Source: an uncultured Bacillota bacterium
GTDB taxonomy: Bacteria > Bacillota > Dehalobacteriia > UBA4068
Direction: 5' to 3'
DNA: 34,839 nucleotides
Assembly: GCA_934271085.1 (NCBI GenBank)
Contig: CAKQQU010000013.1
Location: forward strand, 1-34,839
The notes beneath the pieces are model-generated. The model was given only the letters and a program-made list of their open reading frames with translations, had not been told where the DNA came from and did not search any database. The translations under genes were made by a program, and so were the position numbers. Of the stretch, positions 14,416 to 22,860 are shown in pieces. The number at the start of each line of letters is the position of its first letter. Positions within the stretch are counted from its first letter, which is position 1.

Positions 14416-15117
14416 GTGAAAGGAATAATCTTCGGAGATTCGATCCTGCGGGGTATGTTTGTAAAAAAAGACGGCAAACGCTGCATCTGGAAGAATAACT
14501 GGCTTACAACCATATATGAGCAATGCGGACTGGAGCTGACCAATCATTCTCAGATCGGCTGCACGGTACAGCGAGGCGCCATGCTGCTGGAAAAGGCGGC
14601 AGAGAGGGGATTGGAAGGGCAGCAGCTGGTATTGCTGGAATACGGCGGCAATGACGCGGATTTTGATTGGGGCAGTATAGCTGCCGAACCAGGTGAAAAG
14701 CATTTTTCCAAAACACCCCTGCAGCTTTTTGAACAGATATACGGGAAACTGATAGAAAGGGTGCGCTCCTTGCAGATCAAACCGCTGCTGGTCACTCCGG
14801 TACCCGTAATAGCCGGACGTTATCTGGATTGGCTTTCCCGGGATAATGACCGGGCCGGTATTCTGAAATGGCTTTCGGGTGATGAAACCAATATATACCG
14901 TTATCAGGAAATGTACGCCCTTTCCGTATGCAAATTGGCCGGCAAATATGACTGCCCGCTGCTGGATATTCGCAGTACCATGCTGGAAAGACGGGATCTG
15001 CCGGAATTGATGAGTCCCGACGGTCTGCATCCGGTAGAAGCCGGTTATGAGCTGATTTGGCAGGAAATAGCCGAGTTTTTCCGCAGATGGCTGCCTGCCC
15101 AAACAGAACTGGCCTGA
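14416..15117 (+). CDS. SGNH/GDSL-type hydrolase
   Basis: A 233-residue SGNH-fold esterase-like protein. Block I is FGDSILRG with S9 as nucleophile, block III is GGND (77-80), and block V is SPDGLHPVEAGY with D202 and H205 as the other members of the triad. No signal peptide is present, so it acts in the cytoplasm unless exported otherwise. Typical activities are deacylation of lipids, sugars or wall components; the substrate cannot be assigned. The start is GTG 14416 with AAGGAGG 10 nt upstream. It lies 43 bp after radA and may be cotranscribed with it. Confidence 0.85.
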   Translation: MKGIIFGDSILRGMFVKKDGKRCIWKNNWLTTIYEQCGLELTNHSQIGCTVQRGAMLLEKAAERGLEGQQLVLLEYGGNDADFDWGSIAAEPGEKHFSKTPLQLFEQIYGKLIERVRSLQIKPLLVTPVPVIAGRYLDWLSRDNDRAGILKWLSGDETNIYRYQEMYALSVCKLAGKYDCPLLDIRSTMLERRDLPELMSPDGLHPVEAGYELIWQEIAEFFRRWLPAQTELA

Positions 15118-15252
15118 TCAAAATGAAATTTTGCTGAACTGCGCGCTATTAAAGGGATTATTTGTCAATGCGTCGAAATTTACTGCAATTATGGCTTTTC
15201 TGATATCTGTTTTGTAAAGAATACGCAGGAAGTACTTAACCGGGGAGGATGT

Positions 15253-15861
15253 ATGCGAAAGCTCAAATATTTTGTTTTGCTGATATTGCTTTTTGCTTTT
15301 GCCCTGGCCCCGTCTGGAGCTGCCATAGCCGCGGTGCCCGGATCTGCCGCCGACCCGCTGGTCAGCAAATCCTGGGTGGATAAATATGTTGAGGAAAAAT
15401 TTGCCTCCCTGCAGGAGCAGCTTAATGAAATTCAGGCTAAGCTTGCTCCCGCAAAAGTGGATATCAGCCTGTATATAGGCAAAAATACGGCTACAGTTAA
15501 CGGCGTCAGCCGCTATATAGACCCGGAACGGCCGGCTGTTGCTCCAAAGCTGCTAAGCGACAGCAATTCCGGAGGTTATACCATGGTGCCTATCCGCTTT
15601 ATTGCCGAAAGTCTGGGTATCACCGTGGAGTGGCTCAGTTCCACTAATCAGGTGATGTTTACCGATGGCAGCAAGCGGGTGCTGCTTACTGCGGGAACAA
15701 AGGATGCGGCTATCAACGGCGTGGCCAGGACTATGGGATATGCCTCTTTTATTGAAAATCAGCGTACATATGTGCATATCCGTTTTGTGGCAGAGGCCTT
15801 CGATTGTAAGGTGGACTGGTCCCAGACCGATAAAAAAGTTACTGTTACCAGGGGCGTTTAA
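15253..15861 (+). CDS. Secreted protein with copper-amine-oxidase N-terminal-like (stalk) domain
   Basis: A 202-residue exported protein. It has a basic start MRKLKYF, a hydrophobic core and a likely cleavage after AIA (about residue 26), then a short coiled coil (KYVEEKFASLQEQLNEIQAK). Residues 73-200 form a Cu_amine_oxidN1/stalk-like domain with repeated NGV and MVPIRFIAESLG and a second VHIRFVAEAFDC. These domains are frequent in surface proteins of Firmicutes and usually have no oxidase activity; they probably bind wall or other surface polymers. The coiled coil suggests oligomerisation. Upstream GGGGAGG fits the ATG. An LCP gene follows. Confidence 0.85.
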   Translation: MRKLKYFVLLILLFAFALAPSGAAIAAVPGSAADPLVSKSWVDKYVEEKFASLQEQLNEIQAKLAPAKVDISLYIGKNTATVNGVSRYIDPERPAVAPKLLSDSNSGGYTMVPIRFIAESLGITVEWLSSTNQVMFTDGSKRVLLTAGTKDAAINGVARTMGYASFIENQRTYVHIRFVAEAFDCKVDWSQTDKKVTVTRGV

Positions 15862-15870
15862 CGCAGTTGA

Positions 15871-15894
15871 GCCTGAATGCAGATGATTTCAGGC
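15871..15894 (+). terminator. Weak hairpin between the stalk-domain and LCP genes
   Basis: GCCTGAA pairs with TTCAGGC across a 10-nt loop. There is little T-run, so termination would be partial. Confidence 0.35.
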
Positions 15895-15970
15895 GTTTAC
15901 TGCTTAATAATGTAAATTGTTTAACGAAAAATCATTTAACAAAAAATTCAGCGATAAGAGGTATATTTTC

Positions 15971-17215
15971 ATGAGTGACCATGAGTTTTGGGCGCAGGAT
16001 ATGACCAGTGTCCATGAAAAGAAAAGCTGGTTCGGCAGGCTCAGTACACAACGTAAAGTGATGTTTGTTCTGATACTGTTGTTCGTTGTATCCTGGTGCT
16101 TTCTTCTGGGTATGCAGATCGCCAAGGCCGATGATCCTGCTCCGGAAGACTGGCATATAGCTACCAAGGACGATTTGGGAGATAAACAGCTCCTGGGCGA
16201 GCTGCTGAATATTGACGGTCTGCGTACTATCCTGCTGATCGGCTGCGATGAGCGGGAAGGTTATGAAGTTGGGCGCAGCGATACCATGATGCTGGCTTTT
16301 ATCAACGGGGATAATAATCAGATATCCCTGCTTTCCATACCTCGGGATTGTTATGTGCAGATACCCGGCTATTCCACCAAAACCAAGATCAATCATTCAT
16401 ATGCTTACGGCGGCGCCAGCCTGACCATATCCACTATAGAGTATTTTTTGGGTATCAAAATAGATGATTATGTGGAAGTGGATTTCAAGGGCTTTGTGGA
16501 GGTCGTGGACGCTCTGGGCGGCGTGGATATCAACGTGGATCAGCGCATGATCAATTATGACGAGGGCATAAACCTTAATCCCGGTATGCAGACTCTTGAC
16601 GGCAAACAGGCATTGGGTTATTGCCGCTTCCGTATAGGCCAGGACGGCACATCATCCATAAGCGACGTCACCAGAGCTCAGCATCAGCAGAATTTTATTA
16701 TTGCCCTTAAAGATAAACTTCTTTCTCTTTCCACTATATGGAAGATCCCCAAGCTGGTTACTTTGGCAAACGCTAATGTAACTACTTCCATTTCTACTTC
16801 TGATGCTATTAAGCTGGGCAATACCCTGCTGAATATGGGGCTTGAAAATATCAAAACCTATGTTATACCTACCCATAGCATGTGGATCAATTCTATCAGT
16901 TATGAGATAGTGGATGCTCCCGGCACCAGAGTTATCCTGGATGAGATCATCGGCGATGAATACGAATACAGCCCCAATATTATAGATGACGGCGGCGCAG
17001 GCCGCTATCAGGCGGGCGGGGATGCCCAGCCTGAGGGTGACGATACTCCGCCGGATCTGGATAGTGGCGATAACAGCGACAGCGTTGATGACGGCAGCGT
17101 TGATGACGGCAGCGACGCCAATAATAACGGCGGTAATACTGATGAAGGCAACAGCGGGGATGACGGCGGCAGCCAGACTGGCGGTGTGGAAGATATCCCT
17201 GAACCAGGTGAATAA
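15971..17215 (+). CDS. LytR-CpsA-Psr (LCP) family cell-wall glycopolymer transferase
   Basis: A 414-residue LCP protein. It has a cytoplasmic basic start, one membrane span (about 29-48, VMFVLILLFVVSWCFLLG), then the extracellular LCP domain with LLIGCDER, GRSDTMMLAFI, LLSIPRDCYVQIPGY, TKINHSYAYGG and YCRFR. The conserved Arg and Asp residues bind a lipid-linked glycopolymer and transfer it to peptidoglycan. The last 65 or so residues are very acidic and Gly/Asp/Ser-rich, including a duplicated VDDGS. ATG 15971 has AAGAGGT 8 nt upstream; TTG 15917 would add an unlikely 18 residues. The next gene, TagA-like, starts 21 bp later. Confidence 0.93.
   Translation: MSDHEFWAQDMTSVHEKKSWFGRLSTQRKVMFVLILLFVVSWCFLLGMQIAKADDPAPEDWHIATKDDLGDKQLLGELLNIDGLRTILLIGCDEREGYEVGRSDTMMLAFINGDNNQISLLSIPRDCYVQIPGYSTKTKINHSYAYGGASLTISTIEYFLGIKIDDYVEVDFKGFVEVVDALGGVDINVDQRMINYDEGINLNPGMQTLDGKQALGYCRFRIGQDGTSSISDVTRAQHQQNFIIALKDKLLSLSTIWKIPKLVTLANANVTTSISTSDAIKLGNTLLNMGLENIKTYVIPTHSMWINSISYEIVDAPGTRVILDEIIGDEYEYSPNIIDDGGAGRYQAGGDAQPEGDDTPPDLDSGDNSDSVDDGSVDDGSDANNNGGNTDEGNSGDDGGSQTGGVEDIPEPGE
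17081..17110. repeat. 15-bp tandem duplication in the LCP acidic tail
   Basis: AGCGTTGATGACGGC occurs twice in a row, 17081-17095 and 17096-17110, and lengthens the acidic tail by five residues. Confidence 0.85.
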
Positions 17216-17236
17216 TACGAGATATACGAGGTATAT

Positions 17237-17959
17237 ATGAAAATTCTCGGCATACGTGTTGACGAAGTAAACATGCAGGAAGCAGAGGCGGCGGTAGGGA
17301 AACTTATCGCCGCTTTTCACAATGGCCGGGGCGGCTCCCAGATAGTAACCATCAATCCTGAGGGTATCTGGCTGGCCAAGGATGATCCGCAGCTGCAGCA
17401 GATAGTGGAAAAGGCTGCCCTGGTCACTGCTGATGGCAGCGGCGTGCTCTGGGCTGCCCAAAAAATGGGACGCCCATTGCGGGAACGTGTCACCGGTATA
17501 GATCTGCTGGAGCGGCTCTGCGCCATAGGCGCGCAGAAGGGCTGGCGTATTTTTTTGCTGGGCGCCAAGGATGGCGTGGCAAAAGCCGCCGGCGAGGAAC
17601 TGCAAAGGCGTTATCCCGGGCTGCAGATAGTGGGCGTGGATAACGGTTATTTTCGTGATAGGGAAGATCAGGTCATATCTGAGATATCTGCAGCCTCTCC
17701 CGATATCCTTTTTGCCGCATTGGGTATGCCTTTTCAGGAAAAATGGCTGGCATCACATAGGGAAGAATTAAACAGCGGCGTTCTTATGGGTGTTGGCGGC
17801 AGCTTTGACGTTATTTCGGGCAATATTAAAAGAGCTCCGGTATTTCTGCAGAAGCTGCGTCTGGAATGGTTGTGGAGGCTGCTTTCCGATCCTAAGCGCT
17901 GGCGGCGTTATTTAATGATCCCTGCTTTTATGTCTGCTGTTAAAAGATCCCGAAAATAA
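17237..17959 (+). CDS. WecG/TagA/CpsF family glycosyltransferase
   Basis: A 240-residue GT26 enzyme. Members add N-acetylmannosamine(-uronate) to a lipid-linked GlcNAc, an early step of wall teichoic acid or similar glycopolymer synthesis. Conserved features are INPEGIWLA, VTADGSGVLWAA, RVTGIDLLERL, FLLGAKDGVA, GMPFQEKWL and the C-terminal GGSFDVISGNIKRAP then LEWLWRL. The Asp of TADG is the proposed base. The protein is peripheral, with a basic helix at the end (KRWRRYLMI) for membrane contact. It lies right behind the LCP gene, consistent with making and attaching the same polymer. ATG has GAGGT 6 nt upstream. Confidence 0.93.
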   Translation: MKILGIRVDEVNMQEAEAAVGKLIAAFHNGRGGSQIVTINPEGIWLAKDDPQLQQIVEKAALVTADGSGVLWAAQKMGRPLRERVTGIDLLERLCAIGAQKGWRIFLLGAKDGVAKAAGEELQRRYPGLQIVGVDNGYFRDREDQVISEISAASPDILFAALGMPFQEKWLASHREELNSGVLMGVGGSFDVISGNIKRAPVFLQKLRLEWLWRLLSDPKRWRRYLMIPAFMSAVKRSRK

Positions 17960-17990
17960 AACTCTTTTGGGGTATTATTTAGATAAAGCA

Positions 17991-18035
17991 TGACTCCGGC
18001 CTGAGGCTTGTGGCCTTTAGCCGGAGTCATTTTAG
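17991..18035. terminator. Terminator between tagA-like and SASP genes
   Basis: An 11-bp perfect stem ATGACTCCGGC (17991-18001) with GCCGGAGTCAT (18021-18031). It can serve both convergent genes. Confidence 0.8.
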
Positions 18036-18075
18036 CGGCACGGTGTTAACTCCCTGCTTTGTTTATTTGGATAAA

Positions 18076-18315
18076 CTAGCGAGAGCTGGAAGGACGCTGA
18101 CCAGTGATGGTAGAAGAAGCGCTGTTGACGGAACCGCTCTGACCGGAAGAGAGAGCCTGTTCGGCAAAGGCCACCATTTTACGGGTCATATTACCGCCTA
18201 CATAGCCGTTCTGACGGGAAGAAAGCTGGCCCTTGTCGATCTGGTCATAGTTGGAGATACCCAGTTCATTGGCAACTTCCATTTTGAAGTTATTCATGGC
18301 ACTGTTGTTTTTCAT
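18076..18315 (-). CDS. Alpha/beta-type small acid-soluble spore protein
   Basis: A 79-residue SASP. The core FKMEVANELGI contains the site cut by the germination protease GPR, and NGYVGGNMTRKMVAFAEQAL is the DNA-binding helix region. These proteins coat spore DNA and protect it from UV and heat, and are amino-acid stores on germination. The Ser-rich tail (GSVNSASSTITGQRPSSSR) extends beyond the usual 60-70 residues. A very strong ribosome site AAGGAGGTG precedes the ATG. Expression would be in the forespore under sigma-G, but I could not pick out a convincing sigma-G promoter. It is the best evidence that this organism belongs to an endospore-forming lineage. Confidence 0.93.
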   Translation of the reverse strand: MKNNSAMNNFKMEVANELGISNYDQIDKGQLSSRQNGYVGGNMTRKMVAFAEQALSSGQSGSVNSASSTITGQRPSSSR

Positions 18316-18464
18316 TGAGTTTTCACCTCCTTCGCAAGTGTTGGTAATATTTTTTGCTGAAAAAAATTATATATCCCGGTAATATATGGGAGGATTTGCA
18401 GATAAAAGAAAGCAGTCAGGATACTGGTGCAATCAAGTCGTAAAAAGTTTGGATAACGCTCGGT

Positions 18465-18492
18465 CTGCGGCATCGGCGGCAGCAAGCCGCAG
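18465..18492 (+). other. Hairpin upstream of deoC
   Basis: CTGCGGC (18465-18471) pairs with GCCGCAG (18486-18492) around a 14-nt loop, about 75 bp before deoC. The role is unknown. Confidence 0.35.
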
Positions 18493-18566
18493 CAGATAAT
18501 TAACAAAATTTTAATTTTTAAATAAACGAATCGCCAAAAATGATATACAAAAAGGAGAGTGTTTTT

Positions 18567-19211
18567 ATGGAAGCTGCAGAAATTTTTGCTCATGTGGATC
18601 ATACTTTGCTTAAGCCCTGCGCTATATGGGGTGATGTGGATAAACTGTGCCGGGAGGCTGTGGAATACGGAGCGGCTTCAGTCTGCATAGCGCCTTCCAT
18701 GATAGCTGATGTCCGCAGAAAATTCCCCGAACTGACTATCTGCACTGTTATAGGCTTTCCGCTGGGATATAATACTACTGCGGCAAAAGTGTTTGAAGTT
18801 AAAGATGCCATAGCTGCCGGTGCCGATGAGGTGGATATGGTCATTAATCAGGGCTGGGTGAAGGAAAAAGCTTTTGATAAGGTGGCCGGTGAGATCAGCA
18901 GGCTGAAAGATGCGGCAGGGGAGCATGTGTTAAAAGTTATTGTGGAGACCTGCTATCTTAATGAGGAAGAAAAGCTGGCTATTGCAGATATTTTCCCCGC
19001 CACAGGCGCTGATTATCTGAAAACATCTACCGGGTTCGGCTCTGCAGGCGCGCAGCTGGCTGATATCAGGCTGTTCCGTGCTCACTTGCCTGTATCCGTT
19101 AAACTTAAAGCGGCGGGCGGTATCCGCAGCAGGAAAGATATGGTGGCTTTTCTGGAGGCAGGCGCTGACAGACTGGGCTGCTCGGCAGGCATGTGCCTCT
19201 TTGAAAAATAA
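18567..19211 (+). CDS. deoC: Deoxyribose-phosphate aldolase
   Basis: A 214-residue DeoC that splits 2-deoxyribose 5-phosphate into glyceraldehyde 3-phosphate and acetaldehyde, in deoxynucleoside catabolism. The Schiff-base lysine is K152 (LKTSTGF), the second active-site lysine is K181 (KAAGGI), and the Asp of DEVDMV is D90. HVDHTLLKP at the N-terminus and VIGFPLG are family hallmarks. I start at ATG 18567, which has AAAGGAGAG in front; the upstream ATG 18540 has none. No deoA, deoB or deoD is in the window, so it stands apart from other nucleoside genes. Confidence 0.95.
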   Translation: MEAAEIFAHVDHTLLKPCAIWGDVDKLCREAVEYGAASVCIAPSMIADVRRKFPELTICTVIGFPLGYNTTAAKVFEVKDAIAAGADEVDMVINQGWVKEKAFDKVAGEISRLKDAAGEHVLKVIVETCYLNEEEKLAIADIFPATGADYLKTSTGFGSAGAQLADIRLFRAHLPVSVKLKAAGGIRSRKDMVAFLEAGADRLGCSAGMCLFEK

Positions 19212-19217
19212 CTTTTG

Positions 19218-19246
19218 TTGCAAATAATCTACATATATAATATAAT
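19218..19246 (+). promoter_or_regulatory. Sigma-A promoter of argS
   Basis: TTGCAA (19218-19223), a 17-bp spacer and a perfect TATAAT (19241-19246), about 70 bp before the start. No T-box was seen in this short leader. Confidence 0.65.
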
Positions 19247-19319
19247 CAAAAGGTTAAGTTACCAGATATTTGGGGAAAAGAATTTTTGCGGTCAATTTGT
19301 TTTTGGAGGTATGGATAAA

Positions 19320-20999
19320 GTGACTAAAGATACCCTGATGGGAAAAAGAAAACAGGCGATACGGCAGGCGGTGGCCGAGGCATTGGAAAAAGCCAGGGAA
19401 ACCGGACAGCTTGCTTTTGAACAGGCTGCCGGTTTTACTGTGGAGCGTCCCAGGGAGGAAAGCCACGGCGATTTTGCAGTAAATGCCGCTATGATGATGG
19501 CCAAGGCCTGTCACAGATCTCCCCGGGATATAGCTAAAATAATTACTGAGAATATTGATTTTGCGGGTACTCCTATAGCCTCTGTGGAAATAGCAGGCCC
19601 CGGTTTTCTCAACTTCCGTATGAAAGAGGGCTGGCTGGGAGATTGTCTGGGCGAGATGCTGGCTTTGGGAGATAATTTCGGCCGCTGTAATGTAGGCTGC
19701 GGCGAAAAGGTACAGGTGGAATTTGTTTCCGCCAATCCTACCGGCGAACTGCATATGGGCAATGCCCGGGGCGCCGCTATCGGCGACAGCCTTGCTTCCA
19801 TTATGGATTATGCCGGATTCCAGGTGGGCCGGGAATATTATGTTAATGACGCAGGCAATCAGATACAGAAATTTGCCAATACCCTGGATGCTCTTTATCA
19901 GATGGAGCTGGGCCTTCCTGCAGAATTCCCGGAGGACGGCTATCATGGCGCAGATCTGCCGGTGCTCATCAAAGACCTGGTGGCCCAGGTAGGTGATAAA
20001 TACATGAAAGTTTCCGAGGAAGAGCGCAAAAGCACTTTGGCCGAATATGCTTTAAAGATCAAGCTGGCTGATATCAGGGCTGCTTTGGAGAATTTCGGCG
20101 TAGTATATGATTGCTGGTTCTCTGAGCGCACCCTTCACGATAACGGAGCCATCCGGCAGGTACTGGATGATCTGCAAAAGGATAACTGGCTGCTGGAAAA
20201 GGACGGTGCAGTCTGGCTGGATTGCCAGCGCTTTGGCGAAGAAAAACCGGAGGTGCTGGTGCGGGCCAATGGCGTGCCTACCTATTTTGCCGCTGATATA
20301 GCTTATCATCAGAATAAGTTCCAGCGTGGCTTTGCTACCGCCATCGATATTTGGGGAGCCGACCATCACGGCCATGTAGCCAGAATGAAGGGCGCCATGG
20401 AGGCGCTGGGTTACGATGCCAGCCAGCTGGAAGTTATCCTGATGCAGTTTGTCCGGCTTTATCAGGGCGGCGAGCTTTTAAAGATGAGCAAGCGCACAGG
20501 AACTTATGTTACCTTGAATGAGCTGGTAGAGGAAGTGGGCAGGGACGCCGCCCGTTTCTTCTTTGTGATGCGCAGCGCCGACAGCCTGATAGATTTCGAT
20601 ATGGATCTGGCCAAATCCCAAAGCTCAGATAACCCGGTCTATTATGTGCAGTATGCTCATGCCCGCATCTGCTCTATACTGGCCCAGGCCGGATCTGCTT
20701 ATGATGATATCGCTGTGGATCCTTCTTTATGCTGCTCCGTCGCTGAACAGCAGCTTATCCGTAAGCTGGCAGATTTCCCCGATCAGGTGGCATTTGCCGC
20801 TCTGCACCGCGAACCTCATCATGTGGCAGTTTATCTGCTGGAACTGGCCGGTTGTTTTCATAATTTTTACGGTCAGTGCCATTGTCTGGTAGAAGATAAA
20901 GCCCTGACAGCCTCCCGTCTGGCTTTGGTAAGAACTGCCAAGGGCGTGCTGCAAAGAGGTCTGGCCCTCCTGGGAGTTTCCGCTCCGGAAAAAATGTAG
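19320..20999 (+). CDS. argS: Arginyl-tRNA synthetase
   Basis: A 559-residue class-Ia synthetase that charges tRNA-Arg. The HIGH-type motif is HMGN at 145-148 (in ANPTGELHMGNARGA), and KMSKRTG is the second ATP-binding motif. The N-terminal Arg-tRNA core domain (Add-1, ESHGDFAVNAAM) and the C-terminal anticodon-binding DALR domain are both present. The start is best placed at GTG 19320, 9 nt after GGAGGT; the ATG at 19311 directly abuts that site. Length is normal. It has its own promoter. Confidence 0.96.
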   Translation: MTKDTLMGKRKQAIRQAVAEALEKARETGQLAFEQAAGFTVERPREESHGDFAVNAAMMMAKACHRSPRDIAKIITENIDFAGTPIASVEIAGPGFLNFRMKEGWLGDCLGEMLALGDNFGRCNVGCGEKVQVEFVSANPTGELHMGNARGAAIGDSLASIMDYAGFQVGREYYVNDAGNQIQKFANTLDALYQMELGLPAEFPEDGYHGADLPVLIKDLVAQVGDKYMKVSEEERKSTLAEYALKIKLADIRAALENFGVVYDCWFSERTLHDNGAIRQVLDDLQKDNWLLEKDGAVWLDCQRFGEEKPEVLVRANGVPTYFAADIAYHQNKFQRGFATAIDIWGADHHGHVARMKGAMEALGYDASQLEVILMQFVRLYQGGELLKMSKRTGTYVTLNELVEEVGRDAARFFFVMRSADSLIDFDMDLAKSQSSDNPVYYVQYAHARICSILAQAGSAYDDIAVDPSLCCSVAEQQLIRKLADFPDQVAFAALHREPHHVAVYLLELAGCFHNFYGQCHCLVEDKALTASRLALVRTAKGVLQRGLALLGVSAPEKM

Positions 21000-21048
21000 A
21001 CCGGGACTGAAACTTTGCGCATAAGTTTAAGTATATGTTATAAAGTTG

Positions 21049-21090
21049 CTGCCGCATTGCCAAAGCATTTAGCCTTGCGGCAGTAATTTT
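21049..21090 (+). terminator. Hairpin after argS
   Basis: CTGCCGCA (21049-21056) pairs with TGCGGCAG (21076-21083), followed by TAATTTT. A moderate terminator. Confidence 0.6.
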
Positions 21091-21132
21091 CAAATGCAAT
21101 GTGCTTTATGCTGTAAAGAGGTTTTAAATATA

Positions 21133-22860
21133 ATGATAAAAAAGATTTTGTCCTGTGCCAAAGGTTTTGGCGCAACCTCCCTGCTCTCCTCATTATTCGT
21201 TGTTCTTGAGGCTGTGCTGGAGGTCTTTATCCCCTTTATGATGATGAAAATAGTCGATGTGGGCATTGTCAATCAGGATCTGCCATATGTTTTGAAAATC
21301 GGCGGACTGATGATACTTGTATCCCTGACATCACTGACCTGCGGCGTACTTTCAGGACGTTTTGCCGCGGTATCGGCTACCGGTTTTGCCCGCAATATCC
21401 GTAACAGGCTTTTTGCCTGTATACAGAGTTTCAGCTTTGGCAATATCGACCGCTTTTCCACAGCCAGCCTGATCACGCGTCTTACTATCGATGTGACCAA
21501 CGCCCAGTTGGCTTATATGATGACCATCCGCCTGCTGGTACGGGCCCCTGTGATCATGGTGGCTGCAACTGTTATGGCGGTAACTATCAATGCCAAACTG
21601 GCGCTGACCTTTATTGTTGCCGTACCCTTGCTGGCCATTGCTATTTTCCTGATCATGAGGGCAGCTTATCCCCGCTTCGGCAAAATGCTGGAGAAATATG
21701 ATAACCTTAATGCCGTAGTACAGGAAAAACTTACTGCTATACGGGTGATAAAGGCTTTTGTTCGGGAAGATTATGAGTGCAGCAATTTTGAAGAAGCAGC
21801 CACTGCTTTGCAGACATATCAGAAAAAAGCCGAAAAAGCCGTTATCCTTAATATGCCGGTGATGATGACCGCCATGTATGCCTGCACAGTCTGTGTGCTC
21901 TGGTTCGGCGGGGTGCAGATAGTCAACGGTACCATGGATCCTGGGGCTCTGTTCAGCTTTGTGGGATATGTTGCCCAGATACTGATGAGCCTGATGATAA
22001 TATCCATGGCTTTTCTTACCATAGTTATCTCCCGTGCTTCCATAAAGCGTATTGTGGAAATTTTCGATGAAAAACCGGATATTGCCGATAATGCGGCTGA
22101 AGATTCTCCTCAGGTAGAGGATGGCAGCATAGTATTTGATCATGTGTCATTCAGTTATGCCAAGGATGTCGATAAACTGAATTTGGAGGATATCAGTTTC
22201 TCTGTCAGCTCCGGACAGACTGTAGGTATACTGGGCGGTACCGGTTCCGCCAAAACCACCTTGGTGCAGCTTATCCCCAGGCTGTATGATGTTACTTCAG
22301 GCAGCATCAAAGTGGGCGGCCATGATGTGCGGGAATATGCTTTGGATGAATTGCGTCATAATGTGGCCATGGTCCTCCAGAACAATCTGCTTTTTTCCGG
22401 AACTATCGCCGAGAACCTGCGTTGGGGCGACCCAGATGCTACCGACGAGGAGCTGGTGTCTGCCTGCAAGACAGCACAGGCTCACGATTTTATCATGAGC
22501 TTTCCCGACGGCTACGATACCTGGCTGGAGGAAGGCGGCGTCAATGTGTCCGGCGGGCAGAAGCAGCGGCTTTGCATAGCCAGGGCTTTGCTGGCCAAGC
22601 CTAAGGTTGTTATTCTGGATGACAGCACCTCGGCTGTGGATACCGCTACCGATGCTCTGATAAGAGCAGGTTTCCGGGAGCGGCTGGCTAATGTGACCAC
22701 CGTTATTATTGCCCAGCGCATTGCCTCGGTTATGGAGGCGGATCTTATTATTGTTCTGGACGAAGGCCGCATAGCTGCCATGGGTACCCATGACGAGCTG
22801 CTGAAAAACAGCCCCATCTATGCGGAGGTTTATAACTCCCAGCAAAAGGGGGTGGCCTAA
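21133..22860 (+). CDS. ABC exporter half-transporter with degenerate ATP site
   Basis: A 575-residue fused membrane/ATPase subunit with six predicted spans, then a nucleotide-binding domain. Several catalytic positions deviate. Walker A is GGTGSAKTT (368-376, Ala for Gly before Lys), the catalytic Glu after Walker B is Asp (D497, LDDSTS), and the switch His is Gln (Q528, IIAQRIASV). The signature NVSGGQKQR is intact. This is the pattern of the non-canonical half of heterodimeric exporters such as TM287/288 and BmrCD, in which one of two ATP sites no longer hydrolyses well. The start MIKKIL at 21133 has AAGAGG upstream. Its stop directly abuts the partner start. Confidence 0.92.
   Translation: MIKKILSCAKGFGATSLLSSLFVVLEAVLEVFIPFMMMKIVDVGIVNQDLPYVLKIGGLMILVSLTSLTCGVLSGRFAAVSATGFARNIRNRLFACIQSFSFGNIDRFSTASLITRLTIDVTNAQLAYMMTIRLLVRAPVIMVAATVMAVTINAKLALTFIVAVPLLAIAIFLIMRAAYPRFGKMLEKYDNLNAVVQEKLTAIRVIKAFVREDYECSNFEEAATALQTYQKKAEKAVILNMPVMMTAMYACTVCVLWFGGVQIVNGTMDPGALFSFVGYVAQILMSLMIISMAFLTIVISRASIKRIVEIFDEKPDIADNAAEDSPQVEDGSIVFDHVSFSYAKDVDKLNLEDISFSVSSGQTVGILGGTGSAKTTLVQLIPRLYDVTSGSIKVGGHDVREYALDELRHNVAMVLQNNLLFSGTIAENLRWGDPDATDEELVSACKTAQAHDFIMSFPDGYDTWLEEGGVNVSGGQKQRLCIARALLAKPKVVILDDSTSAVDTATDALIRAGFRERLANVTTVIIAQRIASVMEADLIIVLDEGRIAAMGTHDELLKNSPIYAEVYNSQQKGVA

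Noticed and set aside
19202..19319. T-box leader upstream of argS
   Set aside because: The leader is only about 70 nt from the -10 box and has no antiterminator-like structure.
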